From Actinospica sp035493475 (GTDB lineage Bacteria; Actinomycetota; Actinomycetes; Streptomycetales; Catenulisporaceae), in the NCBI GenBank assembly GCA_035493475.1, contig DATJIF010000029.1, positions 1-64,000 on the forward strand: 64,000 bases of DNA, written 5' to 3'. Position numbers and translations under genes: made by a program. Positions within the stretch are counted from its first letter, which is position 1; the number at the start of each line of letters is the position of its first letter. Shown here piece after piece: positions 36,509-45,065 of this stretch. A model generated the notes under the pieces. That model ran no database searches. It was not told the DNA's origin and saw only the letters and a list, made by a program, of their open reading frames with translations.

Positions 36509-37795
36509 TCAGGACACTGAGGACTGCTGGCCGGCGAACAGGAGCTGGCCGGTGGTCACGTCGCGGATCATGTAGAGGAACGGGTGGTCCGCGACGAAGG
36601 TGACGGGCGCGGGAGCCTCCGCCGAGGACGCCATCACACCGCCTGCCGCGGCCGCCGCGACGGTGCCCTTCTCGCCGACCGCGATGTACGCCTTCTCCAC
36701 GACCGAGCTCACGTACAGCGGCTCGCCGTCGCTGGTCATGCCGGTCAGGTCGGCGTTCGAGAACAGGCTGCTCATCCCGAGGGCGCTGAGCGTCTTGGGC
36801 AGGTCTTCGGGGCTGTACTGCGTGGTGAACTTCGGGATGCTCATGGTCACCTGCTGCGGCGTCATCTGCGCCAACATGTTGTTCAGCTGCGTGGCCGAGA
36901 GGCTGTCGCGCAGGGCCTTGAGCGTGCCGGATCCCTCGGCGGGCAGCAGGATGTCCATCGCCAGCTTGCCGCCCGCGTACGGGAGTTCGACCAGCTGCCA
37001 GCCCTGGCCGGACGCGTATTCGAAGCTGCTCGTCTTGTTCATCATCGAGGCCTGCTGCGTGGCCCCGGACGCGGCGTGGAACGTGGACGGCTCGGTCTTG
37101 TCGGGGTCGAACGGATCGGCCCACGCGGCGTTCAGGTAGACGGCGTCGGTGAGCACGATCCTCGTCGAGGCGTCGATGTCGCCCTTCGAGAACAGGTTCT
37201 TGATGTAGCCGTCAGTCTCCTGCGACACCAGGTCGTCGATCGCCTGCGTCGCGCCGTTCGGGTTGCCCGCGAAGTCGGTCTGGTGCACGCCGTTGCCGAA
37301 CGCCCCGGCCAGCGTCGCCAGGTAGTTCTGCGCGAGCTTCACGTCCTTGGCGGACCAGATGTCGCTGGACACCTTCAGCGAGTTCGAGGCCTGGTTCCCG
37401 TCGGACCGCGCCGCCGCGTCGACCCGGCCGAGTGCGGCCGCCTCGGTCTGCGGGCTGAGCCCGGCCGCGCCGAGCGCGTCGGAGATCTGCGTCGCGGTCG
37501 CGCCCTTCGCGCCCGGCAGGATCATCGCGAACAGGTCCACCAGCGTCTGCGGCGAGAAGACCATGTTCCCGGTGCCCGCGCCGTCGCCCAGCTTCCGCAG
37601 CAGGGACAGGCCGAAGGACTCCGAACCGGTCTCGGCCTGCTGCGCGACCTGGGCACTGACCTGGATGTGCGCCGCGTTCTGGGCCGTGACATAGGACACC
37701 GGCGCCGCGCTCGGATCGCCTGAAGAACACCCCGCCAGCAACCCGGCGGGCAATGCCGCCGCCATCACGCTGCGCAGGAAAAGCTTGCGCCGCAT
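36509..37795 (-). CDS. Serpin-family lipoprotein
   Basis: A 428-residue serpin with a lipoprotein signal: RRKLFLRSVMAAALPAGLLAGC, where the lipobox is LAGC and Cys22 would be the lipidated residue. Serpins trap serine or cysteine proteases. Serpin landmarks are clear: FSPQTLVDLFAMILPGAKG, VYLNAAWADPF, ELPYAGGKLAMDILLP, and the hinge EKGTVAAAAAGG near residue 373 followed by FVADHPFLYMIRD. The hinge small residues suggest an inhibitory serpin; the P1 site by hinge counting is near Ser-Ala in ASSAEA. It would sit on the outer face of the membrane. The target protease is not evident nearby. Confidence 0.88.
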   Translation of the reverse strand: MRRKLFLRSVMAAALPAGLLAGCSSGDPSAAPVSYVTAQNAAHIQVSAQVAQQAETGSESFGLSLLRKLGDGAGTGNMVFSPQTLVDLFAMILPGAKGATATQISDALGAAGLSPQTEAAALGRVDAAARSDGNQASNSLKVSSDIWSAKDVKLAQNYLATLAGAFGNGVHQTDFAGNPNGATQAIDDLVSQETDGYIKNLFSKGDIDASTRIVLTDAVYLNAAWADPFDPDKTEPSTFHAASGATQQASMMNKTSSFEYASGQGWQLVELPYAGGKLAMDILLPAEGSGTLKALRDSLSATQLNNMLAQMTPQQVTMSIPKFTTQYSPEDLPKTLSALGMSSLFSNADLTGMTSDGEPLYVSSVVEKAYIAVGEKGTVAAAAAGGVMASSAEAPAPVTFVADHPFLYMIRDVTTGQLLFAGQQSSVS

Positions 37796-37896
37796 CGTCT
37801 ACCCCTCCCGTAGGACTCCGGCCCGATACCGGAATTCAGCAGTTGGACGACGCGGCGCGCGTCACGGTTCCGCACAGTTCGTGACAGCTCGCCCGA

Positions 37897-38190
37897 TCAC
37901 TCGGCGAGCAGCTCCTCCACCTTCGCGACCTTCGTGTTCAGCGCGTCGGACACGCCGGGCCGGATGTCCGCCTTGAGCACGAGGCTGACACGGCCGCAGT
38001 CCTCCTGCACGGCCTCGCACGCGCGCTTGACCACGTCCATCACCTCGTCCCACTCGCCCTCGAGCGTGGTGAACATGGAGTCGGTGCGGTTCGGCAGCCC
38101 CGAGTCGCGCACGATCTTCACGGCCTTCGCGACCGGTGCGGCGACATCCTCGCCGGCGCCGATCGGCGTGACGGAGAAGGCGACGAGCAT
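37897..38190 (-). CDS. MTH1187/YkoF-type thiamine-binding-like protein
   Basis: A 97-residue protein of the MTH1187-like family: MLVAFSVTPIGAGED, then SGLPNRTDSMFTTLEGEWD and the ferredoxin-like end ADIRPGVSDALNTKV. The family is homotetrameric and some members bind thiamine or its precursors. Start ATG at 38190. It follows the metallo-hydrolase gene by 26 bases and the FabH-like gene before that, so it closes a three-gene operon of unclear logic. Confidence 0.88.
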   Translation of the reverse strand: MLVAFSVTPIGAGEDVAAPVAKAVKIVRDSGLPNRTDSMFTTLEGEWDEVMDVVKRACEAVQEDCGRVSLVLKADIRPGVSDALNTKVAKVEELLAE

Positions 38191-38216
38191 GGTTCGATCC
38201 CTGTCTTTCTCGTGTC

Positions 38217-39200
38217 TCAGTGTTCTGCCGGGGTGTCCAGCGTCTCCAGCCAGCGGCTGATGCCCGCGATGTTCGCCACGCTCGACGAGAGCGCCTCGAA
38301 CTTCGCGGCCACCTCCGGCCGGGCCAGCAGCGCGGCGTACCGGTCCTTGGTGCGTTCGCGCACGAGGGCCAGCGTGTGGTCCAGGTCCAGCTGCTCGGAC
38401 CGGGCCTCGCGCACCATGCCGACCCACAGCCGCAGCTCCTCCTCGGCCCGCTCCAGCGCGTCGTCGACTCGGGTGATCGGGCCGTAGTGCGAGAACAGCA
38501 GCCGGGTCGAGCCCAGCGCGCGCATCCGGCCGAGCGAGGCTATGGCGAGTCCGAGGTCGAAGTCCGGCGGGGGAGTGCCCGGCAGCATCGTGCCGGACAG
38601 GTCCGGGTCGTCGGCGGCCAGCCCGGTCAGCGGATCGGCGTCGTCCGGCGGGATGTACAGGCCCGCCGCGTCGCCCACGTAGAGGTCCCCGGTGGCGTTG
38701 TCGACCAGGCCGAGGTGGTGCCGCGCGTGGCCCGGCGTGTGATGGCCCTCCAGGTGACGGCCGTTGCCGAGGTCCACCCGGCCCAGCGCGCCGATCGCGT
38801 CGATCCGCGCCGCGTCCGTGGGCAGCAGTTCGCCGAAGATCTCGTCCATCGCCGGGCCGAACACCCGCCGCGCGCTCGCCATCAGCCGCGACGGGTCGGC
38901 CAGGTGCCGGGCCCCGGTCTCCTGCACCACGATCCGGGCCCGCGGGAACGCGGCGGCCAGGTCGCCGACGCCGCCCGCGTGGTCCAGGTGGATGTGCGTG
39001 ACCACGATCGTGGCCAGGTCGTCCGGTCCCACGCCCAGCGAACCGAGCGCGTCGACCACGGTCTTCGCGCTGGTCGCCGTGCCGGTCTCGACCAGGCACG
39101 GCTTCGAACCGAGGATCGCGTAGGCGGCGGTGATGCCCGAGTAGCCCGACATCGCGGTGTCGATCAGGTGCACGTCCGCGCCGAGAGCGGTGATGGTCAT
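38217..39200 (-). CDS. Metallo-beta-lactamase-fold hydrolase
   Basis: A 327-residue MBL-fold enzyme. The metal motif THIHLDHAGG is near residue 88, and further ligands are in HHTPGHARHHLGL and the GDAAGLYIP segment. An unusual helical C-terminal tail of about 100 residues follows the fold (ERAEEELRLWVGMVREARSE). This type is common as lactonase or thioesterase-like hydrolase. It lies between the FabH-like and thiamine-binding-like genes. The substrate is unknown. Confidence 0.87.
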   Translation of the reverse strand: MTITALGADVHLIDTAMSGYSGITAAYAILGSKPCLVETGTATSAKTVVDALGSLGVGPDDLATIVVTHIHLDHAGGVGDLAAAFPRARIVVQETGARHLADPSRLMASARRVFGPAMDEIFGELLPTDAARIDAIGALGRVDLGNGRHLEGHHTPGHARHHLGLVDNATGDLYVGDAAGLYIPPDDADPLTGLAADDPDLSGTMLPGTPPPDFDLGLAIASLGRMRALGSTRLLFSHYGPITRVDDALERAEEELRLWVGMVREARSEQLDLDHTLALVRERTKDRYAALLARPEVAAKFEALSSSVANIAGISRWLETLDTPAEH

Positions 39201-39222
39201 GCACCCGAACTTACCCCCGCCG

Positions 39223-40164
39223 TCAGGGGCAGCGCACGACCTGCCCCGCGTACGCGATCCCGCCGCCGAAGCCGAACAGCAGCACCTGGTCCCCGCTGCG
39301 CAGCTCGCCGCTCTCCACCAGCTTGGACAGCGCGATCCCGACGCTCGCCGCCGAGGTGTTGCCGGAGGTGACCACGTCGCGCGCCACCACCTTGTCCTGC
39401 ATGCCTAGCTGCCGGGCCAGCGGCTCGATCATCCGCAGGTTCGCCTGGTGCGGCACGAACCCGGCCAGCTCCTCGGGCGTGACCCCGGCGGCCTCGCAGG
39501 CGCGGCGGGCCAGGTCGGCGACCTCGCCGGTGACCCAGCGGTACACGGCCTGGCCCTCCTGGCTGAACCGCGGCACGTCGCCCTCGATCAGCACCGTGCG
39601 GCTCTTCTCCGGCACCGAACCCCAGAACACCGGCCCGACGCCCGCCGCCTCGTCCTCGCAGGCCTCGATCACGGCCGCGCCCGCGCCGTCGCCGATCAGC
39701 ACGCAGGTCGTGCGGTCGGTCCAGTCCGTGACGTCGCTCATCTTCTCCGAGGCGACGACGAGCGCGGCCCGGCTCGCCCCGGAGCGCACCGCGTGGTCCG
39801 CGACGGCCAGCGCGTAGCTGAAGCCGGAGCACGCGGTGTTCACGTCCATCGCCCCGGGCGCGGTCAGCCCCAGCGCGGCCGCGACCCGTGCCGCGGTGCT
39901 CGGGCAGCGGTCGATCGCGGTCGTGGTGGCGACGACCACCAGGTCGATCTCCTCCGCCGTGCGCCCCGAGGCCGCGAGCGCCTTCGCCGCCGCCTGGATC
40001 GCCATGTCGGCCACCGTCTCGGTGCGCGCGATCCGGCGCTCCTCGATGCCCACCCGGGAGCGGATCCACTCGTCGTTCGTCTCCACCAGCTTCTCGAGGT
40101 CGGCGTTGGTCATGATCTCGGCGGGCTGGTAGTGCCCGACGGCGGTGATCCGGGATGCGGTCAT
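39223..40164 (-). CDS. Beta-ketoacyl-ACP synthase III (FabH-like)
   Basis: A 313-residue KAS III. The catalytic Cys is at residue 112 in NTACSGFSYAL, His in PHQANLRM near 240 and Asn in TSGNTSAAS near 270, so the C-H-N triad is complete. FabH starts fatty-acid chains by condensing acyl-CoA with malonyl-ACP. No fab genes or ACP gene are adjacent, so this may be a specialised copy. The ATG at 40164 is used; the SPFH gene on the other strand starts about 100 bases away, so the promoters are divergent. Confidence 0.88.
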   Translation of the reverse strand: MTASRITAVGHYQPAEIMTNADLEKLVETNDEWIRSRVGIEERRIARTETVADMAIQAAAKALAASGRTAEEIDLVVVATTTAIDRCPSTAARVAAALGLTAPGAMDVNTACSGFSYALAVADHAVRSGASRAALVVASEKMSDVTDWTDRTTCVLIGDGAGAAVIEACEDEAAGVGPVFWGSVPEKSRTVLIEGDVPRFSQEGQAVYRWVTGEVADLARRACEAAGVTPEELAGFVPHQANLRMIEPLARQLGMQDKVVARDVVTSGNTSAASVGIALSKLVESGELRSGDQVLLFGFGGGIAYAGQVVRCP

Positions 40165-40268
40165 GGTGCGCAGTCTTCCATTCTCGTCAAGTTGACGATA
40201 AGTCGGCCGTGCCGTATCGTCCTGCCCGGTATTCGAGCATTGAGGGTACGTACGAGAGGGAGGGACCC

Positions 40269-41360
40269 ATGGCGCACATAACCCGCCGACCGTTCGTGAG
40301 CCACTACCGCGGCACCGGCACCATGCACGTCGTGCACCTGCGCAGCGGAAAGGTCGCGCACCAGGGCGTCGGCCAGGCGTTCTGGTTCCGCCCGCTCGGC
40401 ACGGTGCTGTCCGAGGTGCCGGTGGACGACCGCGAACTGCCGCTGGTCTTCCGCGGCCGGACCGCCGACTTCCAGGAGGCGGCCGTGCAGGGCTCGGTCA
40501 CCTACCGCTTCGCCGACCCGCTCAAGGCCTCGCGCCGGCTGGACTTCGGCCTCGACCCGGCGACCGGCACCGCCCAGGGCACGCCGCTGGACCAGGTCGC
40601 GGGCCTGCTCACCGAACTCGCCCAGCAGCACGCGCTCTCCCTGCTCGCCTCCCTCCCGCTGGCCGACGCGCTCGCCGAGGGCCCCGCCGCCGTGCGCGCC
40701 CGCATCGTCGAGGGCCTGTCCGGCGACCCGCGCCTGGCCGAGACCGGACTCGAGATCGTCGACACCCGCATCGTGGCCATCCGCCCGGAGGCCGAGGTCG
40801 AGCGAGCGCTCCGGGCCCCCGCCAGGGAACTGATCCAGCAGCAGGCCGACCGGGCCGGGTTCGAACGGCGTGCCGAGGCGGTCAACCGCGAACGCGCCAT
40901 CGCCGAGAACGAACTGCAGAACCGCATCGAGCTGGCCACCCGCGAGGAGCAGCTCGTCGCGCAGCAGGGCGCCAACGAGCGGCGCAAGGCCCAGGAGACC
41001 GCCGAGGCCGCCAAGATCATGGCCGTCGCCGACGCCGAACGCGTGAAGATCGGCGCCACCGCCGAGGCCGAGCGCGTGCGCATCGCCGCCGCCGCCCACG
41101 CCGAGCAGACCCGCGAACTCGGCGAGGCCGAAGCGGCGGCCGCGCTCGCCCGCATGCACGCCTACGCCGACCAGGACCCGCGCATCCTGCTCGCCCTCGC
41201 CGCCCAGAACCTAGCCGCGTCCCTCCCGAACATCGGCACCGTCAACCTGACCCCCGACGTCGTGACCACGTTCCTCTCGTCCCTGTCCTCCGGCTCCGGT
41301 TCTGGTAACGGCTCTGGCAACAGTTCTGGCAACGGCTCCGGCTCCGGCTACCGTTCATGA
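40269..41360 (+). CDS. SPFH/Band 7 protein paired with a NAD-kinase-like gene
   Basis: A 363-residue SPFH protein, different from the flotillin-like one at 15558. It begins with a Band 7 domain (FVSHYRGTGTMHVVHLRSGK, VQGSVTYRFADPLKA), then has a long helical region (EAVNRERAIAENELQNRIEL, AEAERVRIAAAAHAEQTREL) and ends with a Ser/Gly/Asn-rich tail. There is no clear membrane helix. GAGAGGGAGGGACC precedes the ATG at 40269. The ATG of the next gene overlaps its stop (ATGA), so both proteins are made together. Function of this pair is not established. Confidence 0.85.
   Translation: MAHITRRPFVSHYRGTGTMHVVHLRSGKVAHQGVGQAFWFRPLGTVLSEVPVDDRELPLVFRGRTADFQEAAVQGSVTYRFADPLKASRRLDFGLDPATGTAQGTPLDQVAGLLTELAQQHALSLLASLPLADALAEGPAAVRARIVEGLSGDPRLAETGLEIVDTRIVAIRPEAEVERALRAPARELIQQQADRAGFERRAEAVNRERAIAENELQNRIELATREEQLVAQQGANERRKAQETAEAAKIMAVADAERVKIGATAEAERVRIAAAAHAEQTRELGEAEAAAALARMHAYADQDPRILLALAAQNLAASLPNIGTVNLTPDVVTTFLSSLSSGSGSGNGSGNSSGNGSGSGYRS
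41288..41350 (+). repeat. Short tandem Ser/Gly/Asn repeat at the end of the SPFH gene
   Basis: Hexamer/dodecamer units such as ggctctggcaac and agttctggcaac are repeated, encoding a flexible SGN-rich tail. Unit count may vary between strains. Confidence 0.7.
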
Positions 41361-42265
41361 GCCTCGCCCCACGCGTGGTCGTCGTGCACCGGCGCACCGA
41401 ACGCGAGCAGATCGTCCGCGAACAGGGCACGTGGGAGCAGGCGAAGTTCCAGGCCAGGCTGCGCAAGTCCTCCGTGGCCCTGTCCGACGTCTCCGCCCGC
41501 TACGACGCCTCCGAGAGCGCGCTGCAGACGGTCTCCGCCGCGATCCCCAGCGCATGGCGCCGCGGAGCCGTCGAACGCGAGGACCTCGACCGCTTCCTGT
41601 TCGAGCCCGAGGACGTGGTCGTCGTGGTCGGCCAGGACGGCCTGGTCGCCAACGTGGCCAAGTACCTGGACGGCCAGCCCGTCATCGGCATCGACCCCAC
41701 CCCCGGCAACGGCCTGGGCGTCCTGGTCAGGCACGGTGCGAGGGACTGCGCCCGCCTCCTCCACGCGGTCACGGACGGCCGCGCCGACGAACAGCGCCGC
41801 ACCATGGTCGAGGCCGTCGTCGACGACCGCGAGACCGGCCTCACCCTCACCGCCCTCAACGAGATCTACCTAGGCAGCCCCACCCACCAGTCCGCGCGCT
41901 ACGAGCTCACCCTCCCCGACGGCCGCACCGAGGCCCAATCCTCCTCCGGCCTCTTGGCGGGCACCGGCACCGGCGCCACCGGCTGGCTCCTGTCGGTAGC
42001 CAAAGAGCGCCGAAGCCCCCTGGCCCTCCCCACCCCGGAAACCCGCGGCCTAGGCTGGTTCGTCCGCGAAGCCTGGCCGTCCCCGACGACCGGCGCCGAC
42101 CTCACCGAGGGCGTGCTGGAAGGCGACCAGGCCCTGAAAGTCCTGGTCAGAAGCGACTCCCTAGTCATCTTCGGCGACGGCATGGAGTCCGACCGCATCC
42201 AACTGGCGTGGGGCCAGACCGTAACCCTGACCCCAGCCACCCGAACGTTGCGCCTAGTCGTCTAG
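41357..42265 (+). CDS. NAD-kinase-like protein coupled to the SPFH gene
   Basis: A 302-residue protein with the layout of the NAD kinase/diacylglycerol-kinase-like fold. The GGDG motif is GQDGLVANVAKYL at residues 92-104, the conserved Asn-Glu is TALNEIYLG near 170, and SSGLLAGTGTGATGWLLS near 200-217 matches the substrate-binding loop. The GGDG to GQDG change leaves activity uncertain. The N-terminal region (VVVVHRRTEREQIVREQGT) differs from house-keeping NadK. The ATG overlaps the stop of the SPFH gene by four bases (ATGA). It may phosphorylate NAD or a lipid-like ligand at the membrane scaffold. Confidence 0.75.
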   Translation: MSLAPRVVVVHRRTEREQIVREQGTWEQAKFQARLRKSSVALSDVSARYDASESALQTVSAAIPSAWRRGAVEREDLDRFLFEPEDVVVVVGQDGLVANVAKYLDGQPVIGIDPTPGNGLGVLVRHGARDCARLLHAVTDGRADEQRRTMVEAVVDDRETGLTLTALNEIYLGSPTHQSARYELTLPDGRTEAQSSSGLLAGTGTGATGWLLSVAKERRSPLALPTPETRGLGWFVREAWPSPTTGADLTEGVLEGDQALKVLVRSDSLVIFGDGMESDRIQLAWGQTVTLTPATRTLRLVV

Positions 42266-42280
42266 ACCTACCGGTTTCTC

Positions 42281-42736
42281 CTATTTCTGGACCGGCTCCA
42301 GCACCACGATCGGAATCTCCCGCTCAGTCTTCGTCTGGTACACGTCGTAGTCCGGCCAGATCTCCGCCATCACCCGCCAGAGCCGAGCCCGCTCCTCACC
42401 CTCGGCCACCCGCGCCCGAGCCTCGAACTTAGCATCCTTGACCTGCACGTGAACCGCAGGCTCCGCCACCAGATTCACATACCAAGCCGGATGCTGCGCC
42501 GCCCCGCCCTTAGAGGCCACCACCACGTACGCATCCCCGGCCTGCCCATAGATCAACGCGTGCCGCCGCCAAACCCCCGACTTGCGCCCCAACACCGACA
42601 GCAGCAGCGTAGGCGCCCCGTTCCGGTCGTGCCCCTCCGCCCCGTCCGAAGCCACATACTGCTGAATGTGCGAGTTCACCCACTCCGTCGGGCTGTCCAC
42701 GACCGCACCCTCGTCATACGCCGTCCCACTGCTCAT
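42281..42736 (-). CDS. Deazaflavin (F420)-dependent nitroreductase-family protein
   Basis: A 151-residue Ddn-like protein. The signature NGAPTLLLSVLGRKSG followed by RRHALIYGQAGDAYVVVASK and GGAAQHPAWYVNLVAEP is the F420-binding split barrel. These enzymes reduce quinones, nitro-compounds or related substrates with F420H2. Start ATG 42736 has GGAGG before it. It faces the tRNA-Pro gene with about 130 bases between. Confidence 0.88.
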   Translation of the reverse strand: MSSGTAYDEGAVVDSPTEWVNSHIQQYVASDGAEGHDRNGAPTLLLSVLGRKSGVWRRHALIYGQAGDAYVVVASKGGAAQHPAWYVNLVAEPAVHVQVKDAKFEARARVAEGEERARLWRVMAEIWPDYDVYQTKTEREIPIVVLEPVQK

Positions 42737-42868
42737 CCCACTACCTCCATGATCGCTCCAGGCCCCTCCCCAACCCCAACACGGCACTATCGAGGTGAGA
42801 TTCCCGCCACGGATGCGGTATGGTTCTTCCTGGCCCGAACGGCGCAAGCCACCGGGTCGAAGCAGTTC

Positions 42869-42942
42869 CGGGCTGTAGCGCAGCTTGGTAGCGCACCTGA
42901 CTGGGGGTCAGGGGGTCGCAGGTTCAAATCCTGTCAGCCCGA
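42869..42942 (+). tRNA. tRNA-Pro (anticodon GGG), integration site of the element
   Basis: A 74-base cloverleaf: acceptor CGGGCTG (42869-42875) pairs with CAGCCCG (42935-42941), D stem GCGC/GCGC, anticodon stem CCTGA/TCAGG with loop CTGGGGG (anticodon GGG at 42903-42905), and T arm GCAGG/CCTGT with loop TTCAAAT. CCA is not encoded. The integrase gene lies just downstream, the usual sign that the tRNA 3' end is the attachment site. The last bases may come from the element. Confidence 0.95.
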
Positions 42943-42953
42943 CGGAAAAAAGC

Positions 42954-42989
42954 GGCCGGTGGCCTGGGAGAAACCCCAGGCCACCGGCC
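42954..42989. terminator. 15-base-pair hairpin between tRNA and integrase
   Basis: Arms ggccggtggcctggg (42954-42968) and cccaggccaccggcc (42975-42989) are perfect complements with a six-base loop, followed by tctctgtttc. It is well placed to end transcription from the tRNA and from the minus-strand integrase operon. Confidence 0.8.
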
Positions 42990-43023
42990 ATCTCTGTTTC
43001 TTCACTTGTTGACATGTCGAGAG

Positions 43024-44253
43024 TCACAGGACTCTGCTTTGGGGACCATTTGGGGACCAGGGCTCCATGAGGAAGCGGTTGAGCGCCGCTCCGGCTTCCT
43101 TGAGGCGCTGGTGGCTGTGGTGGAGATACCGCCGTGTCGTCGCCAGATCTCCGTGCCCGGCGATCATCTGCAGTACGTGGAGCGGGATGCCCGCATCGGC
43201 CATCCACGTCAGCCCGGTGTGGCGGAGATCGTGGCGGCGAAGATGCTCGTAGCCGAGATCGGTGATCACGTCGTCCCAGTGCGTGGCGTCTCGGAGGACC
43301 GCCGTGGTGATGCGGCCACCGCGCGGCCCGGTGAACAGCCGGGCCATGGGGTCGTCGCCCGCCGCTTCGATGCGGCGCAGCACCATTGGACGGATCTCCT
43401 CCATGATCGGCACCAAGCGCCCGCGCTTGCTCTTCGGATCCTTGTCCTGGAGTCCGCCGGGACCGGTGGTTGTCTGGCGCACCAGCTCCCAGATCCAGTG
43501 CTCCGTATCGATGTCCATTACACGCACGCCGGAGACCTCGCCGATCCGGCTCGCGGTGCACGCGGCGAAGATCACCACGTCGCCCCAACCGTCGTACGTT
43601 CGGCGGTCGAGCGTTCGTTCGTCCGCTGAAGCGGCGACGAGGGCATCGGCGAGTTTCTGCAGCGCCGCGTAGTCAGGCAGGGCCAGCGAGCGCGGGTTGA
43701 TGGTCTCCGCGGCCGCCTTCCGGTACATGCGCTGCCAGCCGGTGACCCGGCACGGGTTGATGTCGATGAGTCCGTCGCGCCTTGCCTGCTCGCCGATGCG
43801 TACGAGCGCCGCGAGGGCGTTCTTCACTCTGGAAAGACCGACCTCATCGGCGATCCACGCATAGACCGCCCGGTCGACCATTCCGTTGTTCAGGATGCGG
43901 ACCTCGATATGGCCGAGAGCTGGGACGACCAGCTTGTTCCAGCCCGTCATGTAGCCTTCGAGCGTTTTGCCCTCGAGCCCGCGCATAGCAAGGTCCATCA
44001 CCGACGCGCCGTATTCGGCGAGCGTCATGACCATCGTGGATGGAGAGATGCCGGCGTTCGCCTTGGCTTCGATCGCCTCGATCCATTTCTTGGCCTCGTC
44101 TTCCGTGACGAAGCTTTCGCTGATGGAGTTACGTGTGTCGTCGCCGGCGTTGACCCATCGGATGCGTGCTTTGAACGGCTTCGGTCGGCCCTCGCGGAAC
44201 TCGATATCGCCCGAGATCGTGATGCCGATCGGAATGGAGATCGGTCGGACCAT
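43024..44253 (-). CDS. int: Tyrosine-type site-specific integrase
   Basis: A 409-residue phage-type integrase. An N-terminal SAM-like DNA-binding region is followed by the catalytic domain, with Arg in TASRIGEV (~233), the HxxR motif in RRHDLRHTGL (~340) and the catalytic Tyr in TTRRYLHHSHQ (~375). It integrates the element at the tRNA. The ATG at 44253 overlaps the last base of the excisionase stop (TGATG), so both come from one message. It lies 82 bases from the tRNA 3' end. Confidence 0.93.
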   Translation of the reverse strand: MVRPISIPIGITISGDIEFREGRPKPFKARIRWVNAGDDTRNSISESFVTEDEAKKWIEAIEAKANAGISPSTMVMTLAEYGASVMDLAMRGLEGKTLEGYMTGWNKLVVPALGHIEVRILNNGMVDRAVYAWIADEVGLSRVKNALAALVRIGEQARRDGLIDINPCRVTGWQRMYRKAAAETINPRSLALPDYAALQKLADALVAASADERTLDRRTYDGWGDVVIFAACTASRIGEVSGVRVMDIDTEHWIWELVRQTTTGPGGLQDKDPKSKRGRLVPIMEEIRPMVLRRIEAAGDDPMARLFTGPRGGRITTAVLRDATHWDDVITDLGYEHLRRHDLRHTGLTWMADAGIPLHVLQMIAGHGDLATTRRYLHHSHQRLKEAGAALNRFLMEPWSPNGPQSRVL

Positions 44254-44534
44254 CAGAGATCGACCGCCTCGGCTTCCGGCGCAGAGGTCTGCACTCGACG
44301 GTGGTCGATCCAACGCCTGACATCGCTCTTGGCGTACTTGGTCACCCGATCCGAAACGGGCACGAAGTCGGGTCCGATGGGCGGATTGGCGGACCGCCAG
44401 CGCCGCAAGGTCGAGGGATCGACCTGGATCAGCCGCGCGAGCTCCTCGGTGCTGAGGAACCCATCGTTCAGGATGTCGTCGTCGCCCGTCTCCAGGGCGG
44501 CGGGCTTCGCCGGGTCATCAGAATGGGTCATCAT
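44253..44534 (-). CDS. xis: Excisionase-like helix-turn-helix protein
   Basis: A 93-residue protein with one MerR/AlpA-like winged helix (FLSTEELARLIQVDPSTLRR, then SDVRRWIDHRR). These small proteins, next to a tyrosine integrase, direct excision of the element. ATG 44534 has GGAGG at good distance; an upstream open stretch is ignored. It is translationally coupled to int. The N-terminal 25 residues are acidic. Confidence 0.82.
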   Translation of the reverse strand: MMTHSDDPAKPAALETGDDDILNDGFLSTEELARLIQVDPSTLRRWRSANPPIGPDFVPVSDRVTKYAKSDVRRWIDHRRVQTSAPEAEAVDL

Positions 44535-44608
44535 GGGACTGCCTCCAGTGAGAGGTGCGGTCCCGGCGCTCAGTCGCCAAACGGTTCGCCGGGACCGGCT
44601 TCTTATCT

Positions 44609-44625
44609 GTTCACCCTTTGTGAAC
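44609..44625. promoter_or_regulatory. Inverted repeat in the spacer upstream of xis-int
   Basis: gttcac (44609-44614) and gtgaac (44620-44625) are perfect arms with five bases between. It lies 75 bases upstream of the xis start in a low-GC spacer (44535-44780) and suits a repressor operator for xis-int. Confidence 0.5.
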
Positions 44626-44780
44626 ACTTCCGTGATCAATAGGGCGTGCCGTTCATGCTGGTTGACGAGAAGTGTTTGCACAAGCTTGCGCGCATTCACT
44701 TCTTATGCGGACATGAACAGTGCGAGGCGCGAAAGGCCAGGTCGGCAGCCCGGCGGCGCGCCGCGCGGGCCTCAGCCGCG

Positions 44781-45065
44781 CTACTCCATTTGGCTGAGCA
44801 GGGCCAGAACGTCCGCCGATTTGAGCGCCGATGCTGCGAGTTGCTGGCTCCACTCCTCGCGCTCGGCAGCGCTGATGGGTGCCGCGGCGAACGCGGCAGC
44901 CACGGCGCGGGTGCAGCCGTTCCAGCCCTTTCGTGAATGCAGTGCCCTGCGCGCTGCGGACACCAGTTCGCGGATGGTCGGCGAGTCGCCGGTCTTCAGG
45001 GTGGAACAGAACAGCGCGTCGGCGACCAACGCCCGCGCGACGTGGCTCTCGTCGAGGTCAGACAT
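44781..45065 (-). CDS. Small hypothetical element protein
   Basis: A 94-residue, probably all-helical protein that I do not recognise (SHVARALVADALFCSTLKTG, then AEREEWSQQLAASALKSADV). The start ATG at 45065 overlaps the stop of a 17-codon reading frame (ATGTCTGA), so it is likely translated by coupling. It belongs to a minus-strand operon ending in xis and int. Confidence 0.6.
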   Translation of the reverse strand: MSDLDESHVARALVADALFCSTLKTGDSPTIRELVSAARRALHSRKGWNGCTRAVAAAFAAAPISAAEREEWSQQLAASALKSADVLALLSQME

